The notes beneath the pieces were generated by a model. The model saw only the letters and a list, made by a program, of their open reading frames with translations. It made no database searches and was not told where the DNA came from. Shown one piece after another: positions 43,054 through 49,827 of a stretch of 58,510 bases of DNA. Position 1 is the stretch's first letter. Each line of letters opens with the position of its first letter. Both the position numbers and the translations under genes were made by a program. The stretch is taken from the IMG/VR virus record IMGVR_UViG_3300032087_002691, positions 1 to 58,510 of that record. The stretch is one strand, 5' to 3'. The DNA comes from a virus.

Positions 43054-43149
43054 TTAGAGTTCGTTGTACGCTAGAGTGAACGCAATCGATACGATTGTTA
43101 TTGTGAAGACTATCAACATAACAGCGTTTGGGTCATTTAAGATGCTCAT
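43054..43149 (-). CDS. 31-aa membrane micropeptide 3
   Basis: MSILNDPNAVMLIVFTITIV then 'SIAFTLAYNEL'. A single transmembrane helix covers most of it. ATG at 43149, downstream of promoter copy f. First gene of the minus-strand early region. Confidence 0.45.
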   Translation of the reverse strand: MSILNDPNAVMLIVFTITIVSIAFTLAYNEL

Positions 43150-43181
43150 AGCGTATAAAAATTAAAGGGTTGGGGTTGTGT

Positions 43182-43219
43182 GTTTCTTAGTTAACGATTT
43201 TCGCTTTCTGGATATTGTG
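43182..43219 (-). promoter_or_regulatory. Repeated minus-strand promoter cassette, copy f
   Basis: Minus strand: GCACAATATCCA, then GTTAAC and TAAGAAAC. CGTTAACATCGCTTAACACTT lies upstream with two TTAACA units. It is the leftward promoter at the divergent control region. Confidence 0.5.
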
Positions 43220-43630
43220 CAGAAGTGTTAAGCGATGTTAACGAGTTCCCATTGGTGGGGTTACCTTTCTGGCTGATGAATCGTGGGGGTTGATTGTCCC
43301 GCGTGTTTGGGTCTCGCGTTTCTGTGTCCAGTTCATCGGTCTCTTGGGGGAGAATAAAAATCTGAAATCATAATCTGAAACTTGGAATCGTAAAAGCGGA
43401 AAAGTCAGACCCCTAGGGTTCAGGATTCGGTTTCGGTTGGAGTACCACACGACGTGTACATGTACATAATCCCCTAGGTGTGTATATCTGACCCATTTTC
43501 ACATAACTTTGCATAAGAATTATATGCCACCATGTCTTGTATCCTACTCATTTCTGTCAGTTTCTTAGCCTTATTGTTGCACCACTTCTATCCCAACAAG
43601 AACTACTAGTCATTTAACACTAGTTAACAC
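43220..43630. other. Non-coding divergent control region
   Basis: About 410 nt without a credible gene. It holds AAGTGTTAAGCGATGTTAACG (43223 region; the key unit is GTTAAC), CCCCTAGG at two places (about 43410 and 43471), the palindrome TGTACATGTACA (about 43455-43466), and TTTAACACTAGTTAACACTT just before the plus-strand promoter. Such repeats fit operators or an origin. A 70-codon minus frame (43238-43450) lacks any protein-like pattern and is not called. Confidence 0.5.
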
Positions 43631-43661
43631 TTGACTTTTAAAAAAATAAGTAGTACCTTTG
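43631..43661 (+). promoter_or_regulatory. Bacteroidota-type promoter TTG-N20-TACCTTTG
   Basis: TTG at 43631-43633 (within TTGACTTTT) and TACCTTTG at 43654-43661 fit the -33/-7 consensus of Bacteroidota promoters. It is the best full promoter in the window and drives the rightward genes from 43788 through a structured leader. Confidence 0.7.
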
Positions 43662-43672
43662 CTATGCTCTTG

Positions 43673-43756
43673 AGCGGTTATGGTCTTAAGGGTTTGGACT
43701 TGGGGTCCCACCCTTAATCAGACCTTTTAATTCCTAAGGGAGTACAAAACACCGCT
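43673..43756 (+). ncRNA. Structured leader RNA with alternative pairing
   Basis: Just after the promoter. AGCGGT (43673-43678) can pair with ACCGCT (43751-43756), closing a domain. Inside, GGTC-TTAAGGGT (43682-43693) pairs with ACCCTTAA-TC-AGACC (43710-43724), capped by GGAC/GTCC, followed by TTTTAATT. CCCTTA (43711-43716) can instead pair with TAAGGG at 43735-43740. So two folds compete, one of them terminator-like. This fits an attenuator or cis-regulatory RNA; no known riboswitch class is recognised. Confidence 0.5.
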
Positions 43757-43787
43757 AAATAAATAAGTATCAAGGGCAAGCTGTGCC

Positions 43788-43955
43788 ATGGATATAAATG
43801 AATTTCAACTAGAGTTACTGAGGCAAGCTGTCTCAAACTCGCGAGGGCAGCATACTGCCAGGGGTAGACGTAGGGCTATGGCTAGAGCCTTAGATAAACT
43901 ATCCTCTAAACACAATAATGTAGGTGATGACTCGTTAGAGGGTCATGAAGAATAA
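43788..43955 (+). CDS. 55-aa basic hypothetical protein
   Basis: MDINEFQLELLRQAVSNSRG then 'ARGRRRAMARALDKLSS'. The Arg-rich centre suggests nucleic acid binding. ATG at 43788, 32 nt after the structured leader; it overlaps the next gene by 11 nt. First rightward gene from the control region, so possibly an early regulator. Confidence 0.5.
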   Translation: MDINEFQLELLRQAVSNSRGQHTARGRRRAMARALDKLSSKHNNVGDDSLEGHEE

Positions 43956-44217
43956 AGAACCTATCTATATGTGTGACGTTGTCTTGTATGATGGCAAGGC
44001 AAAGAAGGAATACAAGCTGTTTGATTCAATCCTGGTTGGTAACGACAAGGGTTTGATATGGGGTAACCCCTATTTCAGGGGGAAGCTTATCAGGGATATC
44101 TTCAAGACGAAGGCCAGAATAGCCCGACAGCAAGACAACCTACACCTTATATGTAGGCACATTGAGTTCAAGAAGTTTATTAGTCACTCCAACGTAAATT
44201 GGGGTTGCACTAAATGA
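43945..44217 (+). CDS. Hypothetical protein, 90 aa
   Basis: ATG at 43945 within the end of the 55-aa gene. Beta-rich N-terminal half (YMCDVVLYDGKAKKEYKLFD), a basic helix (IRDIFKTKARIARQQ) and a Cys/His-containing end ('LICRHIEF', 'NWGCTK'). No family recognised. The next promoter starts inside its 3' end. Confidence 0.5.
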   Translation: MKNKEPIYMCDVVLYDGKAKKEYKLFDSILVGNDKGLIWGNPYFRGKLIRDIFKTKARIARQQDNLHLICRHIEFKKFISHSNVNWGCTK

Positions 44218-44226
44218 CTATATTTG
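44199..44226 (+). promoter_or_regulatory. Promoter TTG-N17-TATATTTG
   Basis: TTG at 44199-44201 and TATATTTG at 44219-44226, with the ATG of the next gene only 4 nt downstream. Gives a nearly leaderless transcript for the 44231 operon. Confidence 0.6.
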
Positions 44227-44230
44227 CACC

Positions 44231-44617
44231 ATGAGAGTAAAGAAAAACACATACTATGGCCTCGGTGGCATGATGAAGACGTACCGCGAAGGCGGTATGA
44301 TGCCAGAAGAGGGTCAACCAATGGGTCAACAGGGCGGTATGGCACCTCGTGAGGGTGGCATGGCACCTGAACAAGGTCGCCCACCTATGGAGGGTCAGTC
44401 TGAACAACCTCAGTTCTCCGAGGAGGAGGTCATGGAGATTGTCAACGAGGTACGCCAGTACTTCTCTGAGGTCATGCCTGACACGCAGCTCCCACCAGAG
44501 TTTATTGCCAAGGTGGCTGAAGCATACGCTATGTCTGGCAGAAACCCTGCGGTTCTCGAAGAGGCTGTTAAATACGCACAGGGACAGGGCGGTGAAGACC
44601 AGCAAGCGGTCCGATAG
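44231..44617 (+). CDS. Gly/Met/Gln-rich structural-type protein with GG motif
   Basis: 128 aa. The N-terminus is MRVKKNTYYGLGGMMKTYRE, then repeated 'GGMM', 'GGMA' and 'PMGQQGG' units to residue 55, then an acidic helical domain (about 60-115). The aromatic-GG-Met opening resembles those of the 936-aa protein and the transglycosylase, pointing to a common virion-protein feature. It overlaps the next gene by 26 nt. Confidence 0.5.
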   Translation: MRVKKNTYYGLGGMMKTYREGGMMPEEGQPMGQQGGMAPREGGMAPEQGRPPMEGQSEQPQFSEEEVMEIVNEVRQYFSEVMPDTQLPPEFIAKVAEAYAMSGRNPAVLEEAVKYAQGQGGEDQQAVR

Positions 44618-44783
44618 AAAGAAACTAACCGTTTCCTCCAAAAAAATTTCCGTCCCGCCTCCAGCGGGATATCATTGGATGGAGGAAGGGGGCAGGTATT
44701 ACCTGATGAAGGGTGATTACCAGCCGCACCCTGGTGCCATGAAGGAAGCTGAGTTTAAACTAGCTACCCATGGGAAATCGTAA
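44592..44783 (+). CDS. Small phage protein of the 'GYHWM' type (GTG start)
   Basis: 63 aa from a GTG at 44592. PPPAGYHWMEEGGRYYLMKG (residues 22-41), then 'YQPHPGAMKEAEFKL', is a pattern I have seen in small conserved proteins of marine phages, function unknown. The longer upstream frame is a shadow of the 128-aa gene. The end overlaps the DUF5824 gene by 14 nt. Confidence 0.6.
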   Translation: MKTSKRSDRKKLTVSSKKISVPPPAGYHWMEEGGRYYLMKGDYQPHPGAMKEAEFKLATHGKS

Positions 44784-45162
44784 ACAACCATATAAGATGG
44801 GGTGGCCTAAGAAATACTTCAAGGGCAAACCCAACAGTGGCTCCGACGCCAGCTGGAAAGAGAGTATGGATACGAGAAAGGAGGCTTATGAGGCTGGCGA
44901 GAAGATAGATTTCGATGATGTATTGGAGGATGGTGGTAAGATTAAAGCCAAGCCAATAAACGACACCGTAAAGAAGACACTTAAAAATAAATCCAAGGAA
45001 TCTGGTATATCATACGGAACACTAGCTAAGGTGTACCGACGTGGTCAGGGGGCTTGGATGTCTGGGGGCAGTAGGAAAGGGGTAGGCATGGCTGGCTGGG
45101 CCATGGGGAGAGTCAACAGCTTTATCAAGGGCTCTAAGAAGCACGACACAGACTTGAGATGA
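44770..45162 (+). CDS. DUF5824-like phage protein
   Basis: 130 aa, basic. The C-terminal half carries the family mark: SGISYGTLAKVYRRGQGAW (about residues 78-96), then 'GWAMGRVNSFIKGSKK' (109-124). DUF5824 proteins are small, widely spread in phages, and often near structural genes. No activity is known. It overlaps its neighbours on both sides (14 and 4 nt). Confidence 0.7.
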   Translation: MGNRKQPYKMGWPKKYFKGKPNSGSDASWKESMDTRKEAYEAGEKIDFDDVLEDGGKIKAKPINDTVKKTLKNKSKESGISYGTLAKVYRRGQGAWMSGGSRKGVGMAGWAMGRVNSFIKGSKKHDTDLR

Positions 45163-45287
45163 AGAAGCAGGTATCGACATACCTGTCAAAATCTGTGCGC
45201 AGAAAGGGCGTCCACGCAAAGACCAAGTCCTCTAAGAACAAGAGGAGCAGGCTATATAAGAAGAGAAATATAGGTCAGGGTCGATAG
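45159..45287 (+). CDS. 42-aa highly basic peptide
   Basis: ATGA overlap with the DUF5824 gene. About 17 of 42 residues are Lys/Arg ('KSSKNKRSRLYKKRN'). A DNA-condensing or capsid-interior peptide would fit the charge. No homologue recognised. The next promoter begins 4 nt after its stop. Confidence 0.45.
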   Translation: MKKQVSTYLSKSVRRKGVHAKTKSSKNKRSRLYKKRNIGQGR

Positions 45288-45290
45288 TAT

Positions 45291-45298
45291 TATATTTG
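45291..45298 (+). promoter_or_regulatory. Bacteroidota -7 box TATATTTG
   Basis: Box, then CCGT, then the ATG at 45303: a 4-nt gap as at 3093 and 44219. No clear -33 TTG. Confidence 0.5.
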
Positions 45299-45302
45299 CC
45301 GT

Positions 45303-48113
45303 ATGGCAAACAAAAGACTATCACAACTCTTTATGGGGCTCGGTCAAGCACCTAGAAGAAAATATTTCTATGTAGGTGGGGAGATGGACCCTATGATGGA
45401 CCCCTCTATGGGCGACCCAACGGACCCCACAAAGCCGTCAACTAATGGTGACGGCGACCCTAAGAAACCAGCTAACGGCGAGACGGAACCGACGGATGGC
45501 GTGGTAACGGTTCAAAGACTACCAAGGTCAGAACAGAGACGTTTGACGTGGCCTATGACGCAGCCCGTAACATACGAGGGTACAAACATTGTTTCTGCTG
45601 AGGGGATGCAGCGACGCCCAGAGGAGTCGGACAGGGAGTATGAGCTCCGCATGCAAAACAGCAATATGCTTGGCGGTAAGAGTCTTCATTTGCCACGTGA
45701 GGGTGGTTATACCGAGGAGTCGGCACGAGTTCGTTACGAACCTAACGTAGGCATGATACAGGCCGAGACTGCTGGCAATATCGCTGCATACAATAAAGAC
45801 CACTCCCTCCTCTCCTCCGAATTGACAGAAGACGAGTTCAACAGAGTTGCTGCAAGTCCGTTTGCAAAAAACTATCTTCAAAAGGAGGGCGAGCCATTGA
45901 CGAGGGAAAATATTGCTGACAGATATCTTGAGTATACTTATCGTGTAAATGAGCTCTTTGATTTCAAAGACGACCCAGAAAAGAGGCAGAATCTTTTAAA
46001 TAAGATTGACTCCATGGCGGCGGATAACGCTAACTTCGCAACGAAGCTTGAGGGTCTTAGTGAGGATAGAAGGCTTGAGGTGACTAAGGATATGATGACC
46101 GATGGGAAGATTGGTGACTTCCATGGGGCTATACTAGACGATGAGGGTATATGGAGAGACACTCATTACTTTAAAGCCACGCCTTTTGACCCAAATTTCG
46201 TCGGTGACCAAAAAAAGTCTCCTTTTGTTGCGGATGCATGGATGCTATTTGGTGAGATTCCGCAGAGTGCAAACGTGATTTATGGTGTAGGGAACAGAGG
46301 GCTCCAGCCTAAAGACTTTGCTCAAGCATACAGCATGATGAAGGAGGAAGGTTTGGACCCAACAAATCCAGACCAGGAGGAAGAAGTGAAAGACTGGTAT
46401 GCGTCGAAATTCGATGAGGGGGTATTTAAGCCAATGAACATGAGGCTAGAGTACGGCCCAGGTGGCTCTAAGGGAGGAAACAGGATGGGTGGTGTAGCGA
46501 GTTTGGAACGAAGCCCATACAACGAGTTCCTGAATCAACTAGCATCGGAATACATAAGGAGCCCAGAAGCACGGGCCGCTGGTCAATATTACACGCCTGC
46601 AAAAGGTTTCGAAGGGAATCTTGATTACATGAGGGGTAATTTTCAGCTTGCAGGTAACCTTGATGATTCTCAAAGAGGTTTCGAAGGGATGCCGTCGCAA
46701 CAGAGCTTTGTTGTTTACAAAGACGACGGCGTACCAGACCGATTTGTTAATCAAGCAGAATATCTGTCTAAGAGATTATACGGGGAGATGGGTATTGAAT
46801 CCGACCCAGAAACCATTCAAAGAATGCTTGACAGTGAGGGGGGTATTGAGGAGCTTAGTAGGCAAACTGGCATTGAACTCCGTAACCTCAACTATATGTT
46901 GCAGGATGAATATGAAAAGGATAGACAAGAAGCTGGTAGAATTATACTTGATGATTTTATGGGGGCACGGTACGGTAGTCAAGCAAACGATATGTTTTTG
47001 ACTGCCGCTGGGGCTGAGAGAACATATTTTACAAGAAACCCCGATAAATCCAGCGCTAGATATCTTGTTCCAGGAGACTTTGATTTATCACCAGGAACGA
47101 AGGTTGCAATGGGCGGAGAGCAATTTCCTCTTCTCCGCACCGACGCGAGGACTGGAGACGACACGTTTTATAACACTGCGATGATAGTCAACAAGCAAAG
47201 CTTTCCTGGGGCTTTTACCTCACTAGCTGAAAGCCCGTGGTACTATATGCAGACTGAAGCTGGGCAAAAGCGTTTGACGAGAGCAATGAGTGAGAAAGAG
47301 CAAGAAGCAACCGAGGCCGAGGCTAGGCAAGCGTTCCTTGAGCAAGTTCCAGAAGAAGACAAGGCAGCTGCTGAAAAATTTGTCGACAGCGACCGCCCAT
47401 GGAAGCAACAGTTGAGGGTATCTGTTACGGGCGACGACGAGGAGAGTAGGTTTTATAACAACTGGCTTTCAGAGAAGGGTATCCAACCTTATAACTTGGA
47501 GAGAGAAGACTACGACCAGCTTAAGAAAGACTATGGTACTTACCTGGAGTCAGGTGTTGGTGCAGATGAGGACCAATCATCAAACATATCATATAAAGAG
47601 AAGCAAAATATTCTTGGAGAAGTCGCTGAGAAATTCGTTACTTATTCTGACTTAAGTAAAAGAAAGCAGGAAAAATCTACTAAGGCTCTTAGCGTTCCAG
47701 AGGTGCAGAAAAAACTTTCAAGCGGTGAGTGGACATTAGAGGATGTAAAGAAATACTTAAACGAGCCTGTCGAATATGATTATAAACCAACGAGGCTCGA
47801 TAAAGACTTTACTGAACCGACAAGAAAGTTTGCCAACCCGCCAGCACAGACGGGGTCGTCGACTTCCTCTTTCGCAGGAGGAGGAAAGGTCTATGCCTTC
47901 GGTGGTGTTATGGACAGTGTAGACGAATCAATGCCATCTACAGGCAGGGTTATAGATATGAGAGACATGTCTCCTAATGGAAAGTTGAAAAGACTGTTTG
48001 GAGCAATGAGAGCTGAGAGAGGGATGCGTATCCCTACCGAAGCAGGTGACCTCATGAACTTTATCGATAGCCTCAACAAAAGGTTTGTTAAGCCTAGAGG
48101 CGGGATGAGATAA
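45303..48113 (+). CDS. 936-aa putative virion protein with GG motifs at both ends
   Basis: The N-terminus has RRKYFYVGGEMDPMM (about residues 19-33) followed by a Pro/Asp/Gly linker to residue 60. The middle 700 residues are acidic, mixed alpha/beta and unrecognised. Near the C-terminus is SSFAGGGKVYAFGGVMDSVD (about residues 858-877). Length and late position fit an internal virion or ejected protein like the 16978 product. A bidirectional terminator follows. Function unknown. Confidence 0.5.
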   Translation: MANKRLSQLFMGLGQAPRRKYFYVGGEMDPMMDPSMGDPTDPTKPSTNGDGDPKKPANGETEPTDGVVTVQRLPRSEQRRLTWPMTQPVTYEGTNIVSAEGMQRRPEESDREYELRMQNSNMLGGKSLHLPREGGYTEESARVRYEPNVGMIQAETAGNIAAYNKDHSLLSSELTEDEFNRVAASPFAKNYLQKEGEPLTRENIADRYLEYTYRVNELFDFKDDPEKRQNLLNKIDSMAADNANFATKLEGLSEDRRLEVTKDMMTDGKIGDFHGAILDDEGIWRDTHYFKATPFDPNFVGDQKKSPFVADAWMLFGEIPQSANVIYGVGNRGLQPKDFAQAYSMMKEEGLDPTNPDQEEEVKDWYASKFDEGVFKPMNMRLEYGPGGSKGGNRMGGVASLERSPYNEFLNQLASEYIRSPEARAAGQYYTPAKGFEGNLDYMRGNFQLAGNLDDSQRGFEGMPSQQSFVVYKDDGVPDRFVNQAEYLSKRLYGEMGIESDPETIQRMLDSEGGIEELSRQTGIELRNLNYMLQDEYEKDRQEAGRIILDDFMGARYGSQANDMFLTAAGAERTYFTRNPDKSSARYLVPGDFDLSPGTKVAMGGEQFPLLRTDARTGDDTFYNTAMIVNKQSFPGAFTSLAESPWYYMQTEAGQKRLTRAMSEKEQEATEAEARQAFLEQVPEEDKAAAEKFVDSDRPWKQQLRVSVTGDDEESRFYNNWLSEKGIQPYNLEREDYDQLKKDYGTYLESGVGADEDQSSNISYKEKQNILGEVAEKFVTYSDLSKRKQEKSTKALSVPEVQKKLSSGEWTLEDVKKYLNEPVEYDYKPTRLDKDFTEPTRKFANPPAQTGSSTSSFAGGGKVYAFGGVMDSVDESMPSTGRVIDMRDMSPNGKLKRLFGAMRAERGMRIPTEAGDLMNFIDSLNKRFVKPRGGMR

Positions 48114-48133
48114 TCATCTAAACATAGTGTAAT

Positions 48134-48163
48134 AAAGAAAGCCCCTTTCGGGGCTTTTCTTTT
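48134..48163. terminator. Bidirectional terminator between convergent genes
   Basis: AAAGAAAGCCCC-TTTC-GGGGCTTTTCTTT: GC-rich stem flanked by A and T tracts on both sides, so it can stop transcription from both strands. It lies between the 936-aa gene (stop 48113) and the minus-strand secreted gene (stop 48162). Confidence 0.9.
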
Positions 48164-48668
48164 ACTTAACCCATCCTGCTGGCGGAGTTTCACATCCGTG
48201 ATTTACACAGAAGAAAACGGGGTCAGTGTCAGAAATCTCAACCCCAACTACTGGCGCACTATTGATAGGGTTGGGTAGTCTAAGACCACCACCATTGTGA
48301 AACGCTGCCCTTTCAATTTGAGCAACAGTGCTACCTATCAGCTCTCCCGTTTGAGCGTGAACCAGTCGTATGTGGTAGAACCCCCAGTTCTCATACCCCT
48401 CCTCAACCATAAACTCTAGCACCCATTCTCCGTCATACTGACTAGCCTGCGCGGAGTGCTTATCGATAGACGCCTGAATTTCTTCCTCCGTCATACGCTC
48501 GTGGTAGTCCTTATCCCACCAGTAAGGAGAGTACTTAACGTCCTTCCATACTTCCCACTTGACGGCTGCGAGACTATCAACCTTGACGCCTACACACGCC
48601 CTAATGAGAACCTGTGAGAATGATGTGGCTGCTACAAGCAGCAGGGGGATGACAATTAACTTCTTCAT
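48162..48668 (-). CDS. Secreted/periplasmic protein of unknown function
   Basis: 168 aa. The signal peptide MKKLIVIPLLLVAATSFSQ (residues 1-19) has the TSFSQ-type end common in flavobacteria. The mature part is acidic and Trp-rich ('YWWDKDYHERM', 'VWKDVKYSPYWW') with three Cys, two near the end ('FFCVNHGCETPP'). No T9SS domain. It is a single minus-strand island inside late plus-strand genes and has its own repeated-type promoter (copy g), so it is probably made early with the replication region. A cell-envelope role such as exclusion of other phages is possible but not shown. Confidence 0.6.
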   Translation of the reverse strand: MKKLIVIPLLLVAATSFSQVLIRACVGVKVDSLAAVKWEVWKDVKYSPYWWDKDYHERMTEEEIQASIDKHSAQASQYDGEWVLEFMVEEGYENWGFYHIRLVHAQTGELIGSTVAQIERAAFHNGGGLRLPNPINSAPVVGVEISDTDPVFFCVNHGCETPPAGWVK

Positions 48669-48699
48669 GGTGAATATGAATTTATTAGATTTGTGGTTT

Positions 48700-48739
48700 G
48701 TTTCTGTCTCTATAACGACGGCAGATTTTGGATATTGTG
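48700..48739 (-). promoter_or_regulatory. Repeated minus-strand promoter cassette, copy g
   Basis: Minus strand: GCACAATATCCA, then GTTATAG and GACAGAAAC. It lies 5 kb from the other copies but has the same core and precedes the secreted gene. TTTAACACTAG lies upstream. Confidence 0.6.
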
Positions 48740-48754
48740 CAAACTAGTGTTAAA

Positions 48755-49363
48755 ATGGAATTTAACAGACGCAGACCAAAGATGTACTACTCGTTCTCAG
48801 ATGGCGGTGTAGTTGATATGACTATAGGTGTCGCCTCACCAAACTATGAGGAAAGCGATGGTGGACCGATAGACTTGCAGGAGATGATTAGAAGACAGAT
48901 GGCTGCGGAGTCGTCACTTATCCCAGGACAGAAGTCTCACGCTGGCGCCGTAGGTCTAGCTCAGTTTACGCCCATAGCTCAGAAGGAGGTGGTGAGGCTA
49001 GGTATCATGGGCGAGGGCTGGAACCCTGAAGACCCTACTCAGGCGAGGGATGCTATGACTGGATACATGGAGTATCTGTACGACAGGCCGTGGGTCAACG
49101 CCGAGAACAGCGACCCTATGGTTGCGTGGGCCAAAGCGCTGTATGCTTATAACGCAGGAACTGGTACGGCGGTCAAAAGCCTCAACGAGCTAAAGGAAAA
49201 GGGATACGATATCTACAACAGTCTCGACTGGATTAATGAAATCAACGACGAGAGCCGTGGCTATATAGAGAAGGTCAACTTCATGGATACCGAGGCGGGC
49301 CGTCAGTTCCAAAGTGACTGGCCTACTTATGAGAAGCGCTGGACGCAGATTTACGGGGAGTAA
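48755..49363 (+). CDS. Lytic transglycosylase (SLT domain)
   Basis: 202 aa from the ATG at 48755; an in-frame TTG at 48728 lies inside promoter copy g and is less likely. The N-terminus carries an aromatic-GG opening (KMYYSFSDGGVVDM). The SLT fold is clear: AAESSLIPG (catalytic Glu52, Ser53), GAVGLAQFTP (64-73), AWAKALYAYNAGTG (124-137) and a later Tyr in 'ESRGYIEKV'. It cuts glycan strands of peptidoglycan; the virion-like opening suggests it may be packaged and used for local wall opening at entry. Confidence 0.85.
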   Translation: MEFNRRRPKMYYSFSDGGVVDMTIGVASPNYEESDGGPIDLQEMIRRQMAAESSLIPGQKSHAGAVGLAQFTPIAQKEVVRLGIMGEGWNPEDPTQARDAMTGYMEYLYDRPWVNAENSDPMVAWAKALYAYNAGTGTAVKSLNELKEKGYDIYNSLDWINEINDESRGYIEKVNFMDTEAGRQFQSDWPTYEKRWTQIYGE

Positions 49364-49796
49364 TCTTTATCACCTCCTCGCCCTGGAGCTTCCTGTAGAA
49401 CCGCTGCACTATAAGTCTAGCTTTCTGAGTCATTTGATATCTAGCCCTGTAGTTCTTCTTGCTGAAGTCCAGGAAGGCTAGTTGCTCCATAGTTATCTTA
49501 TCTAGGTCACTCTTATAGTATACCCTCTCCACCATGTCCTTCTTCATCAGCGGCATGATGACCCTCTCGTAAAACTTAAGGACGTTCTGGTGCAATGCCT
49601 CGGCTATATGTCTGCGTGTAAAGAACTCGTAGTCATACATAAACAGCATAGACTCTAGCTCGTTCTCTGTGATGCCGTGCCTGTCACACACATCGCGTTT
49701 AGCCAACTTGTAGTACTTAAGATAGTTGTTGTTGACGTACCTGTCGTTGAGCATCGAGAACTCTCGAAACTTCCTTCCTTTATGCGTTCTGCTCAT
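49323..49796 (-). CDS. Winged-helix-like putative transcription regulator
   Basis: 157 aa from the ATG at 49796; upstream in-frame codons run into the next promoter. Helices 'ENELESMLFMYDYEFFTRR', then 'IAEALHQNVLKFYERVIMPL' and a beta-wing-like 'MVERVYYKSDLDK', followed by 'YQMTQKARLIVQRFYRKLQG', give a MarR-like arrangement. A minus-strand gene between late plus-strand genes, tail-to-tail with the transglycosylase (41-nt overlap) and divergent from the 310-aa gene. It may control late promoters. Assignment is by helix pattern only. Confidence 0.5.
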   Translation of the reverse strand: MSRTHKGRKFREFSMLNDRYVNNNYLKYYKLAKRDVCDRHGITENELESMLFMYDYEFFTRRHIAEALHQNVLKFYERVIMPLMKKDMVERVYYKSDLDKITMEQLAFLDFSKKNYRARYQMTQKARLIVQRFYRKLQGEEVIKITPRKSASSASHK

Positions 49797-49801
49797 TGAA
49801 G

Positions 49802-49809
49802 TATATTTG
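49802..49809 (+). promoter_or_regulatory. Bacteroidota -7 box TATATTTG
   Basis: Lies 18 nt before the ATG at 49828, in the 31-nt gap between two divergent genes. Both starts are close enough that a repressor bound here could block both. Confidence 0.5.
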
Positions 49810-49827
49810 TGATGTAAAATTAAAGAC

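Noticed and set aside
43238-43450. 70-codon minus-strand ORF in the control region
   Set aside because: Composition is unlike a protein, there is no leader, and it covers operator-like repeats and two CCCCTAGG sites.
48728-48754. TTG start for the transglycosylase at 48728
   Set aside because: It lies within promoter copy g; the ATG at 48755 is in a normal position.
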